A stretch of DNA of 64,000 nucleotides, taken from positions 2,876,642-2,940,641 of the forward strand of contig NC_135565.1 in the NCBI RefSeq assembly GCF_964340395.1. The letters are read 5' to 3'. Below the pieces are notes generated by a model. That model ran no database searches. It was not told the origin of the DNA and saw only the letters and a list, made by a program, of their open reading frames with translations. The translations under genes and the position numbers were made by a program. Below, one piece after another: positions 49,351 through 61,168 of the stretch. The DNA comes from Glandiceps talaboti (taxonomy: Eukaryota > Hemichordata > Enteropneusta > Spengelidae). Numbering within the stretch: the stretch's first letter is position 1; each line of letters opens with the position of its first letter.

Positions 49351-51581
49351 TACCAATGTCACTGGGCAAAACTATGACATACTTGTGTCACTGGGTAAAA
49401 TATAACATACCAATGTCACTGGGTAGAACTATAACATACTAATGTCAATGTGTAGAACTATAACATACCAATGTCACTGGGTAGAACTATAACATACTAA
49501 TGTCAATGTGTAGAACTATAACATACCAATGTCAATGTGTAGAACTATAACATACCAATGTCAATGTGTAGAACTATAACATACCAATGTCACTGGGTAG
49601 AACTATAACATACTAATGTCAATGTGTAGAACTATAACATACCAATGTCACTGGGTAGAACTATAACATACTAATGTCAATGTGTAGAACTATAACATAC
49701 CAATGTCACTGGGTAGAACTATAACATACCAATGTCACTGGGTAGAACTATAACATACTAATGTCACTGTGTAGAACTATAACATACTAATGTCATTGGG
49801 TAGAACTATAACATACCAATGTCATTGGGTAGAACTATAACATACTAATGTCACTGTGTAGAACTATAACATACTAATGTCACTGTGTAGAACTATAACA
49901 TACTAATGTCACTGTGTAGAACTATAACATACTAATGTCACTGTGTAGAACTATAACATACTAATGTCACTGGGTAGAACTATAACATACTAATGTCACT
50001 GGATAGAACTATAACAGACCAATGTCATTGGGTAGAACTATAACATACCAATGTCATTGGGTAGAACTATAACATACCAATGTCAATGTGTAGAACTATA
50101 ACATACCAATGTCACTGGGTAGAACTATAACATACTAATGTCAATGTGTAGAACTATAACATACCAATGTCACTGGATAGAACTATAACATACTAATGTC
50201 ACTGTGTAGAACTATAACATACCAATGTCATTGGGTAGAACTATAGCATACCAATGTCATTGGGTAGAACTATAACATACCAATGTCACTGGATAGAACT
50301 ATAACATACCAATGTCAATGTGTAGAACTATTACATACCAATGTCACTGGATAGAACTATAACATACTAATGTCACTGGGTAGAACTATAACATACCAAT
50401 GTCACTGTGTAGAACTATAACATACCAATGTCACTGGATAGAACTATAACATACCAATGTCACTGGGTAGAACTATAACATACCAATGTCATTGGGTAGA
50501 ACTATAACATACCAATGTCACTGGATAGAACTATAACAGACCAATGTCATTGGGTATAACTATAACATACCAATGTCACTGTGTAGAACTATAACAGACT
50601 AATGTCACTGGATAAAACTATAACATACTAATGTCACTGGGTAGAACTATAACATACTAATGTCACTGGGTAGAACTATAACATACTAATGTCACTGGAT
50701 AAAACTATAACATACTAATGTCACTGGGTAGAACTATAACATACCAATGTCATTGGGTAGAACTATAACATACCAATGTCACTGGGTAGAACTATAACAT
50801 ACTAATGTCAATGTGTAGAACTATAACATACTAATGTCACTGGGTAGAACTATAACAGAAAAATGTCACTGGGTAGAACTATAACATACTAATGTCATTG
50901 GGTAGAACTATAACATACTAATGTCACTGGGTAGAACTATAACATACTAATGTCACTGGGTAGAACTATAACAGAAAAATGTCACTGGGTAGAACTATAA
51001 CATACTAATGTCATTGGGTAGAACTATAACAGAAAAATGTCATTGGGTAGAACTATAACATACTAATGTCACTGGGTAGAACTATAACATACTAATGTCA
51101 CTGGGTATAACTATAACAGACCAATGTCATTGGGTAGAACTATAACAGAAAAATGTCACTGGGTAGAACTATAACATACTAATGTCACTGGATAGAACTA
51201 TAACATACTAATGTCACTGGGTAGAACTATAACATACCAATGTCATTGGGTAGAACTATAGCATACCAATGTCATTGGATAGATCTATAACATACCAATG
51301 TCATTGGATAGAACTATAAGATACCAATGTCATTGGATAGAACTATAACAGACCGATACCATTAGGTAGAACTATAATAGACAGATACCATTGGGTAGAC
51401 CTATAACAGACCGATACCATTGGGTAGAACTATAACATACCAATGTCACTGGGTAGAACTGTAACAGAACGATTCCATTGGGTAGAACTATAACATACCA
51501 ATGTCATTGGGTAGAACTGTAACAGACCGATACCGTTGTATAGGTTTGTAACATACCAATGTCGTTGGGTAGAAGTGTAAA
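49351..51581 (+). repeat. 29-bp minisatellite, about 77 copies
   Basis: The unit is AACTATAACATACTAATGTC followed by ACTGGGTAG, with a 29-bp period checked at 49501 and 49530. Variants alternate between CACTGGG, CAATGTG, CATTGGG and CACTGGA, between TACCAATG and TACTAATG, and in places ACAGAAAAATG. Copies become clearly more divergent from about 51340 to the right edge (GACCGATACCATT). All frames contain stops. Confidence 0.97.
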
Positions 51582-52930
51582 AGCGTAGTTTTTGACGGAT
51601 CTCTGTAGTTATGAATCAATACATATAGCCATATGTAATTTGAATCCCTGTGTATTTATATAATACTATTATAATATAGAAAACGATGACAGAAATATTG
51701 TTGTGGTTTCTTTTTCCTTTAAAACATACACCACCGTTGATTTATCCATCATACACTATTCTGCGTTCTTCCATACACGTGATATCTAGAAGTTGTATTT
51801 TCGGTTGAAAATGGATGATAGTTTTGTTCATTAGATAAAACTGTAATATTATTTAATAGAACTAAAGCACAGTTATTCGTGACTGGATCGATGATCAATG
51901 TCTTTACTTGATATAACTTTAACAGTTTCAATCTTTGAATAACATATCAGATCTCTTTATTTGATGGAACAATTACATGCCTTTCATTGAAAATAACGTG
52001 ATATTTATTCATTTTTGTTATGCATTAAAATCACTCTAGATATAAAGTACTGAGTCATACTCCAAATGAGTTATAGCAACTTACAAAAACTATAACAATC
52101 TCATTGTGAATGTGTGTATTAAGCTTGTCTACATCAGTCTCAAAAACTATAACTGGTCTTTTATATTCCTTAGTGATATACGTCATTGTATAGTATAGCA
52201 GCATAAGGTTTGTGTCAGGTTCCACAGCTATGATTTATAGCAACCATTTGTAAACGCCATACAACAGCTTTATGAGAAAATGCAAAGCCAACAGTCATTC
52301 ACTATGTCTCTTTGCGATTGTCTGTAGAGGTGTAATGTATATCCCCGTCAACAATACATACTATTAGAAGTCTCAGTCATCAATCATTCACACTATTGTG
52401 TATCTTCGTCGTTCAGTAGAAATTCATGAAGAAATAAGACGGTTGATATGACCAGCTTAGGATTGCTATATCCCGTTTTAATCATTCTACGAAAAGTCGG
52501 CATTATTAAACAATGATGAAATTTCTCTGGAGGCTAATACATTGCAGTTCTTTATTACAATCTTTGAACAGGATGTTCATTTTCCCTATGCATTATGCAT
52601 GTTCGTCAATCCTACATCTTAGAGTGAATTTTAAAGTTTAAGGCGACAGAACTTCTTGCCCTGCGTGATTTCCGGAAAAAAGACACATTTGACAAATTCA
52701 TGAATAAAAGTATGTTTTATAATTCCACCCATATATATGGAAGTGAATTGATTTGAACTTTCTTCCTCCAGAAGATTAACAAAAACGATATAATATTTGA
52801 CAGTAACGGAAATAGATTGCCAAGAGGGTCATGGAAATAGTTCACTATGAACTAATCGAAGCCATGGGCAACACGTAGGACAAGTTTGGGGGTTGAGTTA
52901 CACAACAACAAAAACAACATTAACAAAAAC
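51582..52930. other. Unique AT-rich stretch, no gene recognised
   Basis: No supported gene. A diverged copy of the 5.5-kb hairpin repeat lies at 52827-52880. Confidence 0.4.
52827..52880 (+). repeat. Diverged copy of the 5.5-kb hairpin repeat
   Basis: GTCATGGAAATAGTTCACTA, TGAACTAATCGAAGCCATGG, then GCAACACGTAGGAC resembles the copies at 5533-5640 in word order. It keeps the TAGTTC / GAACTA dyad with a different loop. Confidence 0.45.
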
Positions 52931-52937
52931 AATATTT

Positions 52938-52966
52938 AAAAAATAAATAAATAAATAAATAAATAA
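52938..52966 (+). repeat. (AAAT)n microsatellite
   Basis: About six copies of AAAT/AATA. Confidence 0.85.
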
Positions 52967-53063
52967 TTATTTATATAAATATACAAGCAAGTTGTCATTT
53001 GCTGTATTTGACATCCGTTTGCATAAATTCTGAAATGAACTGTTAATCGTAGGTACATGCATG

Positions 53064-53119
53064 TGTTTGTGTATGTATGTATGTATGTATGTATGTATGT
53101 ATGTATGTATGTATGTATG

Positions 53120-53151
<32 letters not shown>

Positions 53152-53337
53152 TCTATCTATGTATGTCTGTGTGTGTATGTATGTATGCGTGCGTGCGTGC
53201 GTGCATGCATGCATACATGCATGCATGCATGCATGCATGCATGCATGTATGTATGTATGTATGTATGTATGCATGCATGCATGCATGCATGCATGCATGC
53301 ATGCATGTATGTATGTATGTATGTATGTATGTATGTA
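53064..53337 (+). repeat. (ATGT)n/(ATGC)n microsatellite
   Basis: Alternating blocks of ATGT, TGCG and ATGC tetranucleotides. The pure (ATGC)n blocks at about 53200-53248 and 53270-53306 are self-complementary. All overlapping frames in both directions are artefacts. Confidence 0.96.
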
Positions 53338-53340
53338 TTT

Positions 53341-53990
53341 GTTAGCACAAAGTATAGTCTTGTTTTGTGGTTTGAGAATCGCTGTTTAAATGTGGTCTCT
53401 GTTAGCCCAAAGTATAGTTAAATGTGTTCTCTGTTAGCCCAAAGTATAGTGAACACATTTAAACAGCGATTCTCAAACCACAAACGCACATTTACTCATA
53501 AGAAGCTACAGTACAGCAGAGAGCTATCCAAACAAGTTTGGAATTTGAAGGAGAGGAACCAGCCATATAATATCAAGTGGGATATCATCACCCAAGTGGC
53601 TGCTTATACAAGTGAGACGAAACATTGTAACCTCTGTTTAACTGAGAAACTTTGTATAATCAATGCTGAAAAGAGTATGTTACTGAATAAAAAATCAGAA
53701 CTGGTCTCGAAATGTCGCCATGAAGGCAAATACACACTCGCCAACTACAGAAGTAAACCCCCTTATGGAATAGTTTAGTCCGACCATCTTGTTACGCAAT
53801 ATATACATACAAACATTAAGAGTATGTACCGATTTTGACAATCCCAATTAGCTATAGTTGTCTGAAGATAGCTCGAATCGTTAAACTCTGAGTAACGACT
53901 TATTAGATCCTTATTCCTTTGAATTAAGTCTATAATGCTCTGCTACTAATATTTGTACCGACCACTGTTCTCTCCAGCGAGACACTTACA
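53341..53990 (+). mobile_element. 5'-truncated Penelope-like element with inverted leader
   Basis: The segment contains the end of a GIY-YIG-type reading frame, then about 210 bp of 3' region up to a TA microsatellite. The 3' region holds GTCTGAAGATAGCTCGAATC, wording of the kind found in Penelope-like 3' regions. At the 5' edge, 31 bp of coding sequence (53454-53484) is present a second time as a perfect inverted copy at 53364-53394. Three direct copies of GTTAGCCCAAAGTATAGT lie at 53341 (one mismatch), 53401 and 53433. Complex 5' junctions with inverted or tandem partial copies are known for Penelope-like insertions. Confidence 0.7.
53452..53778 (+). pseudogene. Penelope-like GIY-YIG endonuclease domain, C-terminal fragment
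   Basis: The frame read from 53422 becomes protein-like at NTFKQRFSNHKRTF and continues with ELSKQVWNLKER, IKWDIITQVAAY, CNLCLTEKLCI and LNKKSELVSKCRHEGKY to a stop at 53776-53778. This order (FKxRxxNHxxxF, ELSKxxWxLK, W-I, CxLCLxEK, LNKxSELVSKCRH) matches the C-terminal GIY-YIG nuclease domain of Penelope-like retroelements, which nicks target DNA. The GIY and YIG motifs and the whole reverse transcriptase upstream are missing, so the piece cannot be active. The first ten codons come from the tandem leader words and are not part of the domain. The surviving part has no stop or frameshift, suggesting a fairly young insertion. Confidence 0.8.
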
Positions 53991-54119
<129 letters not shown>

Positions 54120-54150
54120 GAAAGGAAACAACTTTTATTTTCTATATTTA

Positions 54151-54290
54151 GGGAGCGATCAGTTTTTACGGCCGGGGGGGGGGCGGCAAATCAGAGGGGG
54201 GTCACCTTAATTTGGGACTCAAAGAAGGGGGTCATCATTTTTACGAAGTGAATAAAGGGGGGGGGGGGGGTCACCTTGTTTTCAACTAAA
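54151..54290 (+). repeat. Left terminal and G-tract subterminal region
   Basis: After the terminal 26 bp come several runs of 5-13 G separated by GGTCACCTTAATTTGGGACTC and GGTCATCATTTTTACGAAG. The repeated GGGGGTCA-CTT phrase suggests short subterminal repeats that a transposase might bind, and G-quadruplex potential. Confidence 0.55.
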
Positions 54291-54435
54291 CAAAATCATG
54301 AGCCACGCTCCTGTACTTAAATGTCCATACATTCAATATCATAACCTGGCCAAAGCCCCTAAGCTGGGTAAATTCATTTGTGAGCGGCTGCCTCACGATG
54401 ATATCATAGATAGCGCTCTCGGTGTGGAGATTGCA

Positions 54436-54545
54436 CATCATACATAGAACGCGCACGTGTAGTCATTGTACCGCAATGCATCCTTGGGTAAAACCACCCA
54501 AAAAACATCACATAGTATATAGGACGCGCATGCGTACTAGTCATT
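54436..54545 (+). repeat. Two diverged copies of a CpG-rich direct repeat
   Basis: CACATCATACATAGAACGCG then CACGTGTAGTCATTG at 54434-54469 is followed by ACATCACATAGTATATAGGA then CGCGCATGCGTACTAGTCAT at about 54505-54544. The second carries an NRF1-like CGCGCATGCG. The 143-codon minus-strand frame across this area is not believed. Confidence 0.5.
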
Positions 54546-56253
54546 GGGCTGTTATGCTGCCTCTTGCGGGCGCTGTGCGAGCTATTAAACAAAAACATAT
54601 ATGTGCATAAAATAAACCATAAACAAATAGCTATAAATATACATTCAAATATAACATAAACTCTGTCTCTTGATACATGATCCAATACATATGGTATGGC
54701 ATCACAACACTGCACCATAGCCACCTTTAGGCAACAGTTATTTGTTAGAAATGACTTCTCGCTATTGCATGCCATGAGTTGCATTGTGTCATCTTGTGGT
54801 AGAAAAACCTGCATGTGTAGCTGTATATGTAACACATAAGAAATGAAATACCTTAAGATTTACTGGCTCTGTTCCTCCATTGACCTGAACATGTGGAATT
54901 GTGCACAAACATAACCAATTTAGGACACTTTGAAATAATATGTGGCAAACACTGTGACTGAAAATGCCTGACCCAGCCCGTGTCTAGATATTGGATATAC
55001 AATGTCCATGTATATAGTTAGTCTAGTTCCTATATATGTTTGTACATCTAATGTATGATAACTACAATCATCTCCATTAGAAGTCCCAAATTGATTTATG
55101 GTTGAGATCAATAGTTCAATGTAGGGTAAAAACTAAATTCTTTTAGTGTAGGGTGGGATGAGAGGGGGTCTTTTAAAATGAAATCTGTTTTGTACCCCAA
55201 TACAAACAATTCTAAAAATCTCAGATTGGAAAATGGGAAACAATTGTTATGCATGGCACTGAAATACATTTATTGTGCATATAAAAGAGCTATTTTTCCT
55301 CACTACATACTGGCTTTGTATTCATAGCACTACATAATACTACATACTAATTTGAAATTGGTTGTTCTGTGTACAACAATTTCACCAATTTTGTTAGAAG
55401 GGGATGGGGAATGGGTTCTGAGGACTTACTAAAATAATAAGTTTTTTTACCTACTGATCTCACCCCTAATGTGTTGATTTATCATACATGTACAAACTAT
55501 TGAACTGTTACTTGGCATAACTATAGTACGAACTACATGTTTTATCAAAAATTACTTTTCTGTGTTTGTGTTTCACTTCTTCTGTGATACCTGTGACCAT
55601 CACCGAGTTTAATATATGATACCAGGCTACATGTGAAACCCCCTTTTGTCTTGCTATTGTTTTACACTGTAAATTACCAAGAAAGAAATATATTCCAAGG
55701 TGAACACAGTATTAATCGGATTCTCGGAGAATTTATATTATGTGAATGACTGATAAACAAAGTTTTACAACTTTTTGGCTCGTCTCTATTGTTCAAACCA
55801 TCCTCTCTTTTTCTGTTACCGTACACTTTTCACTCATTAATTATAAATTCAAGTTAATCGGACTGCTTTCAACAAAGAAAAAGGCCGCTACAAGTTAACT
55901 CAAACAAAGAAAGAGTCCACACCAAGTTAACCCAAAGAAAGAAACAGTCCACAGTTTAGTTATTCTCAACAATTGGGAATATATCAATGTTAACGAGGTA
56001 ATACAAAAAGAAACAATCTGACAGGTGTACACAACCAATGAAAACAAAGAAGCTCGAAACCAGGTGAAGTGCATTTAATTCCAGTCATAATGAAAATACA
56101 ATACACAATTCAAAATGTAATTTGAATCTTCGTGTTCTCTTTGACTACATTTATTGTAACTGGTGACGATTCAACAATCGAATCCTTCGATGCAGTGTTA
56201 CATTCAACAGTCTCACTGGAACCGCTTTCAGAAAGACGTAGGGTAGATCCTAC

Positions 56254-56475
56254 CTGCACTTCTTTCCATACATTAACACCTCATCGTGTCGCCTTGCGAG
56301 TGGCTGGTGGAACACGTGCTTTCTGGTATTCCTCCACTTTGGTGTTGTCAACCGGAGGTAGAAACCAAAATTCTTTTTGTATGTCAGTTAACTTAAAATC
56401 TTCAGCATCATCTACGTCGACCTGGGATAGAAAATATTCCCTATTCCAATTGACTACAGACTTTTGGAGCGACAT
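56254..56475 (-). pseudogene. Exon-like ORF resembling the start of a DUF3504/Crypton-related protein, with internal stop
   Basis: The minus-strand frame from the ATG at 56475 reads MSLQKSVVNWNREYF, then DVDDAEDFKLTDIQKEFW, then VEEYQKARVPPATRKATR. It meets TGA at 56281-56283 and continues in the same frame as GVNVWKEVQ to a good splice-donor match, CAG/GTAGGA, at 56254/56253. From memory of the family, the pattern VP-x-T-x-K-x-T-(W)-x-VNVWKE is common near the N-terminus of DUF3504 (Crypton-derived tyrosine-recombinase-like) proteins in invertebrates, where a Trp sits at the place of this TGA. TGG to TGA would be a single change. The open frame actually begins further upstream at GTG 56562. 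No downstream exon was recognised. The 154-codon plus-strand frame over the same DNA looks less protein-like. The assignment is tentative. Confidence 0.35.
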
Positions 56476-56770
56476 AATACGAGACGAGGGAACGAACACT
56501 TCGACGACGGTTCGACTGTGGTGTCTGACTACGAGACACAATGCTGCCACACCCGAATACACACGCGTGTCTAATTATAATACTACCACCTGTTAAACTA
56601 AAATGTTCTATTTTTGATTGGCTAAACTCAGTGTTCTCAATTCAAGCAAATGACAACGTGTTGTAAAACAGTCCCATCAATTGTAATTTACATAACGTGC
56701 TGCTGCGTTCATTGCCAGGGAGGAAGTCGCTTGAAAACTACAAAACTCGCCAAATTCGCAGTATAACTTC

Positions 56771-56931
56771 GTTATAGTACGTGTCCTCGGACATTTACTG
56801 TTTTTATTCGGCCAGTTTTGGTTAACCCATCAGTTATTTTGTCCTCGGCTGCGCCTCGGACAAAATAACAGACGGGTTAACCAAAACTGTCCGAATAAAA
56901 ACAGTAAATGTCCGAGGACACGTACTATAAC
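56771..56931. repeat. 161-bp near-perfect palindrome (foldback)
   Basis: The left arm 56771-56844 starts GTTATAGTACGTGTCCTCGG and ends TTATTTTGTCC. It is the reverse complement of 56858-56931 with only three mismatches in 74 positions. The loop is about 13 nt, and CCTCGG occurs on both sides of the centre. Beyond the arms TATAACT (56762-56768) and AGTTATA (56936-56942) extend the symmetry imperfectly. It may be a foldback/MITE insertion. It lies upstream of the exon-like frame on that frame's strand. Confidence 0.9.
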
Positions 56932-57904
56932 TATCAGTTATAAACACAGACTTGTTTGATGATCATCTAGTAAAGGGCTATTTACTAGCCTATAATACTC
57001 CTATAATACTGACAGGATGCAAAGTTAGGAGGAAAATTAGATTTTACATCTCCCCTGGAATATCTAGTATCCACATTGAGTGACTGTATACTGCGATAAA
57101 CATTTTGTCAGCAGATCATAATATTACATTTCCTTGGTATTAGAATGTATTTATTTTCAAGGCTATCATGTTGCCTGCAATATACAGGACAACATAGCCA
57201 ATAGTAAGTGAATTGATTTAGTAATCTAGTTTAGAAACTGCTGTAGTACAGAACACATTTTTATGACATTTTTTAATTTCTATTTTGAAACCAATGACAT
57301 TTATCACATTTCATTATGCAAAACCTTTCAAAAATATTTTGGTTAAAATTAGCAGTGTGGTCAATGAATGGGGTGGGGGGGGGGCGTTTTGAGTCAGTGC
57401 CATGATTAAACTGAACAATTATGAACAGGACAAACAAGTGCCTTGAGGAGTGCAAACGTGTACATGTATGGAAAGCCGCAGTTGTGTTAAGTCTAAAGAA
57501 AACAATATATTGATTATATATGATGTGAACATATCTTTATATGATGTAAACAATTCATTATATGATGCAAGTACATCATTATGTGTGACAGTTATTGACA
57601 TGGGTTTACAAGTATATTAACTCCATTTATAATATTGTACTTCATAATTAGCTGAATTAATCAATATTAATAGTTCACTCAATCTAAGAGATATCCTAGA
57701 ACTTTTGGTTACTAAACCATGAATATTGTGTATGTCTGTGAACAGACAATCACACTTCTCATAGGGTTCCTATCTAAAGAGCTGTATACATGTGAAACAA
57801 TGGATTTAGGTTAGCAATGTAACATGTAAAATTAACTATGCAGTGTGCAGCATTTTGCTTTGAGTATAGAGTGTCTCTTTTGCAAGAACAAAAAGAGTGT
57901 TTTT

Positions 57905-58049
57905 TGTCAACAGATGGGGGGGGGGTCATTGGTTTTTTTTATTTGTCAGCGGGGGGTTGGGTTATTTTGTGGATGAATTGCAGGGGGGTCACTATTTTTA
58001 AGTACAACATGAACAAAAAGTCACCCGGCCGTAAAAACTGATCTCTCCC
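57905..58049 (-). repeat. Right terminal and G-tract subterminal region
   Basis: G-runs with GGGGGGTCATTGG, GCGGGGGGTTGGG and GGGGGGTCACTATTTTTAAG precede the terminal inverted repeat. GGGGGTCA words lie on the plus strand here as at the left end, so the subterminal G-tracts are arranged directly while the outermost 26 bp are inverted. Confidence 0.5.
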
Positions 58050-58052
58050 TTA

Positions 58053-59613
58053 CGTAGAATATTGCCTTGCTAAGAAGATCCACGTATTTAATGTAAGGAT
58101 TGGCGTAACCTTGTTATTAGGTTGCTGTTGAAATGCCCATGTGACAATCTACCATTGATAACTTTTTCACACTTATAATTAGCCTAGGGTACACAAACAT
58201 AATTGATACGTCACTAATATATCACAGGTCTAACTTGACAAAGACTCATTATAAATGAAAGTCGTCAACACAGTGTGTGGTATCTACCTGATATCGAATA
58301 ACTGGTTGTTATAGTACAGGTCCGACCACGTTTAACAGACTTAATAGACTTAACAGGAAACGTTTGGGGTAAACGTCTGCTGTTGTTAGCAGAGGCGAAG
58401 CTGAAGTTTCCTAAACAAACGTACCAGCTCCATTACGTAATCCTGTAAAGTTACTCCTTACATGTTAATAAACAAATTCTATACAAAACGCTATTAAGCA
58501 AAAATTGCTTTGTAGTTATTTTGGGTAGAGAGGTATATAAAGGTATTGTGACCGAGACCCGGTCAAGGTACACACGATTTTACAAACACTTTTTCAGCAG
58601 AACATGTGCACAATTGAAAAGAAACGTCAGAGGCGTGGCCGGAACATGTGACTGATTGACAATGGCATTGGAACAGTTAACAAGATTGCGGACAGTGTCA
58701 TATATATGGTCAACAAAATATGGCTTATGACATTAACGTCAATATGGACAATATCATTGTGTATAAACTGTCCTATTATTGACGAAATGTTCACCTTAAA
58801 TGGAATAGAGAGTACAGTTGAAACAATCTGGACGAGATGGAGAGGAATATAACATAACTGATCACATAAGACATGCAATTTATATGATGTACTTTGAAAT
58901 TTGAAATCTGTTTTACGGCACACATGACGTAATAGTCCTTCTTTGTTCCATTATTGATATATACCCCAGGTAACTTTTGATGATTTTTTATTTAGGGATT
59001 TTCTAATTCGAATCTCCTCTGTTTAGTTTAGTTTGACTAATTTCCCTACTCTTTCGTACCTTATGGCATTGTATTGATATTATATCATTACAACTTTCCC
59101 CAAAATTTGTGAAGTTCTGAAAGCAATTTTGTTAATTCGAAAATGATAGTCAAAATGTTAATTAACAGGGGAGTTCAATTACACTAGTACTGTAGTTGAC
59201 TTTCTCGGTTTTCACATAAAGAATGTCTTCAGTTGTTAATCTTTATTCATAACTGAATATTACCTGATTTGGCTATGCCTTCATTACTCAGATGTTTTTT
59301 CTTAATGATAAACATTAATGGCAAATCTTCACCTGGATACATTGAAAATAACTGTTCATTTTTACACCAATTCCGAAATGGTATCAATTGCCTATTGTGT
59401 TCTAAACAAGGATTGTATATACACTGCGATGACATACAGATAAGTCAAGTGCCTTTATTTAAGAAAAGTTAGTCGAAATTGAAGTACAAACCAAAATAGC
59501 CGTCGTTCTGATCAACAAAACTTCAAAAATTAAGAAATGTTGCAAAATCATGTAAGATTTGCGAAGATAGTGGATGATTCAAGTCTAATTTTATAAACAT
59601 TTACTACAGAGTC

Positions 59614-59644
<31 letters not shown>

Positions 59645-60040
59645 GAGACAGAAAAAGAACATGTAAACTGGAAACAAAGCTTGGGCTTATCACCAATAAG
59701 CTTTTTTAAACTTACAATTACCCATAGACAAACATTTCTGCTGGAACACATCTTACATTTCAGCATTCTTCCTACACAATGTGAATTATTAATTCAAGTA
59801 TACTGCGTATTATATTGCTATGTGTAGACCATATACGTTTTTCGACATTTCAATTAATATCTTTATCAAGATTTAATGAATGCATTCGAATTTTATGTTT
59901 AAATCTTACCACCGCCCACGGATACTGCCATTTGAAAATGTTAGATAATGACATCAATGCCAAAGGATATGCCTTAAGTGCTATCTACTTGTGTACGTAC
60001 TAACGTAGGTTGTTGTTGTACAATAATTGAGGGTCAATAT
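58053..60040. other. Unique AT-rich stretch, no gene recognised
   Basis: Frames up to 98 codons without recognisable motifs. A short (GACA)n lies at about 59613-59645. Confidence 0.4.
59613..59645 (+). repeat. Short (GACA)n microsatellite
   Basis: About eight copies of CAGA/GACA. Confidence 0.88.
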
Positions 60041-60042
60041 TT

Positions 60043-60501
<459 letters not shown>

Positions 60502-60505
60502 TACA

Positions 60506-60599
<94 letters not shown>
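60502..60599 (+). repeat. (CA)n then (CT)n microsatellite
   Basis: A short CA run followed by about 42 CT dinucleotides, ending at the first unit of the adjacent 54-bp array. It is complementary to the GA tract about 370 bp upstream. Confidence 0.98.
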
Positions 60600-60600
<1 letters not shown>

Positions 60601-60602
<2 letters not shown>

Positions 60603-61168
60603 GGCGTATTGATATCATAGGTGTAATATCACTCTATATCCAGTGATGATAGTAATGGTGTATTGATATCATAGGTGTAATATCACTCTATATCCAGTGA
60701 TGATAGTAATGGTGTATTGATATCATAGGTGTAATATCACTCTATATCCAGTGATGACTTAGTAATGGCGTATTGATATCATAGGTGTAATATAACTCTA
60801 TATCCAGTGATGATAGTAATGGCGTATTGATATCATAGGTGTAATATAACTCTATATCCAGTGATGATAGTCATGGTGTATTGATATCATAGGTGTAATA
60901 TAACTCTCTATCCAGTGATGATAGTCATGGCGTATTGATATCATAGGTGTAATATAACTCTATGTAAAGTGATGACTTAGTAATGGCGTATTAATGTCAT
61001 AGGTGTAATGTCACTCTACATCCAGTGATGATAGTCATGGCGTATTGATATGATGATATCATAGGTGTAATATCACTATATGTTCAGTGATAACTAAGTA
61101 GTGGCATATAATATCATAGGTGTAATATCACAGTGAGTCCAGTGATGAGTTAGTAATGGTGTATTGAG
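60601..61168 (+). repeat. 54-bp minisatellite, about 10 copies
   Basis: The unit is ATGGTGTATTGATATCATAG, GTGTAATATCACTCTATATC, CAGTGATGATAGTA. Period 54 bp, checked from 60601 to 60655, with later copies drifting to about 56 bp (GATGACTTAGTA). Each unit holds the dyad ATCACT-CTATATCC-AGTGAT and the palindrome TGATATCA. Divergence increases toward the right. Confidence 0.95.

Larger units (their letters stand above)
54151..58049. mobile_element. 3.9-kb Harbinger-like inverted-repeat element candidate
   Basis: The left end is GGGAGCGATCAGTTTTTACG then GCCGGG (54151-54176). The right end read on the minus strand is GGGAGAGATCAGTTTTTACG then GCCGGG (58024-58049): 25 of 26 positions match. Both ends are followed inward by G-tracts and GGGGGTCA words. 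TTA lies directly outside each end (54148-54150 and 58050-58052), fitting the 3-bp TWA target duplication of PIF/Harbinger transposons. Inside are an exon-like frame at 56254-56475 and a 161-bp palindrome, but no DDE transposase or Myb-like protein was found, so it looks non-autonomous or decayed. Alternatively the two ends could belong to two separate short copies of one family. Confidence 0.55.

Noticed and set aside
54404-54835. 143-codon minus-strand frame inside the 3.9-kb element
   Set aside because: It overlaps a direct repeat and has no family resemblance. A transposase would show DDE or Myb-like features, and none is seen.
56132-56596. 154-codon plus-strand frame
   Set aside because: It is the opposite strand of the exon-like frame at 56254-56475 and has a Ser/Thr-rich chance look. 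The minus strand reads better.
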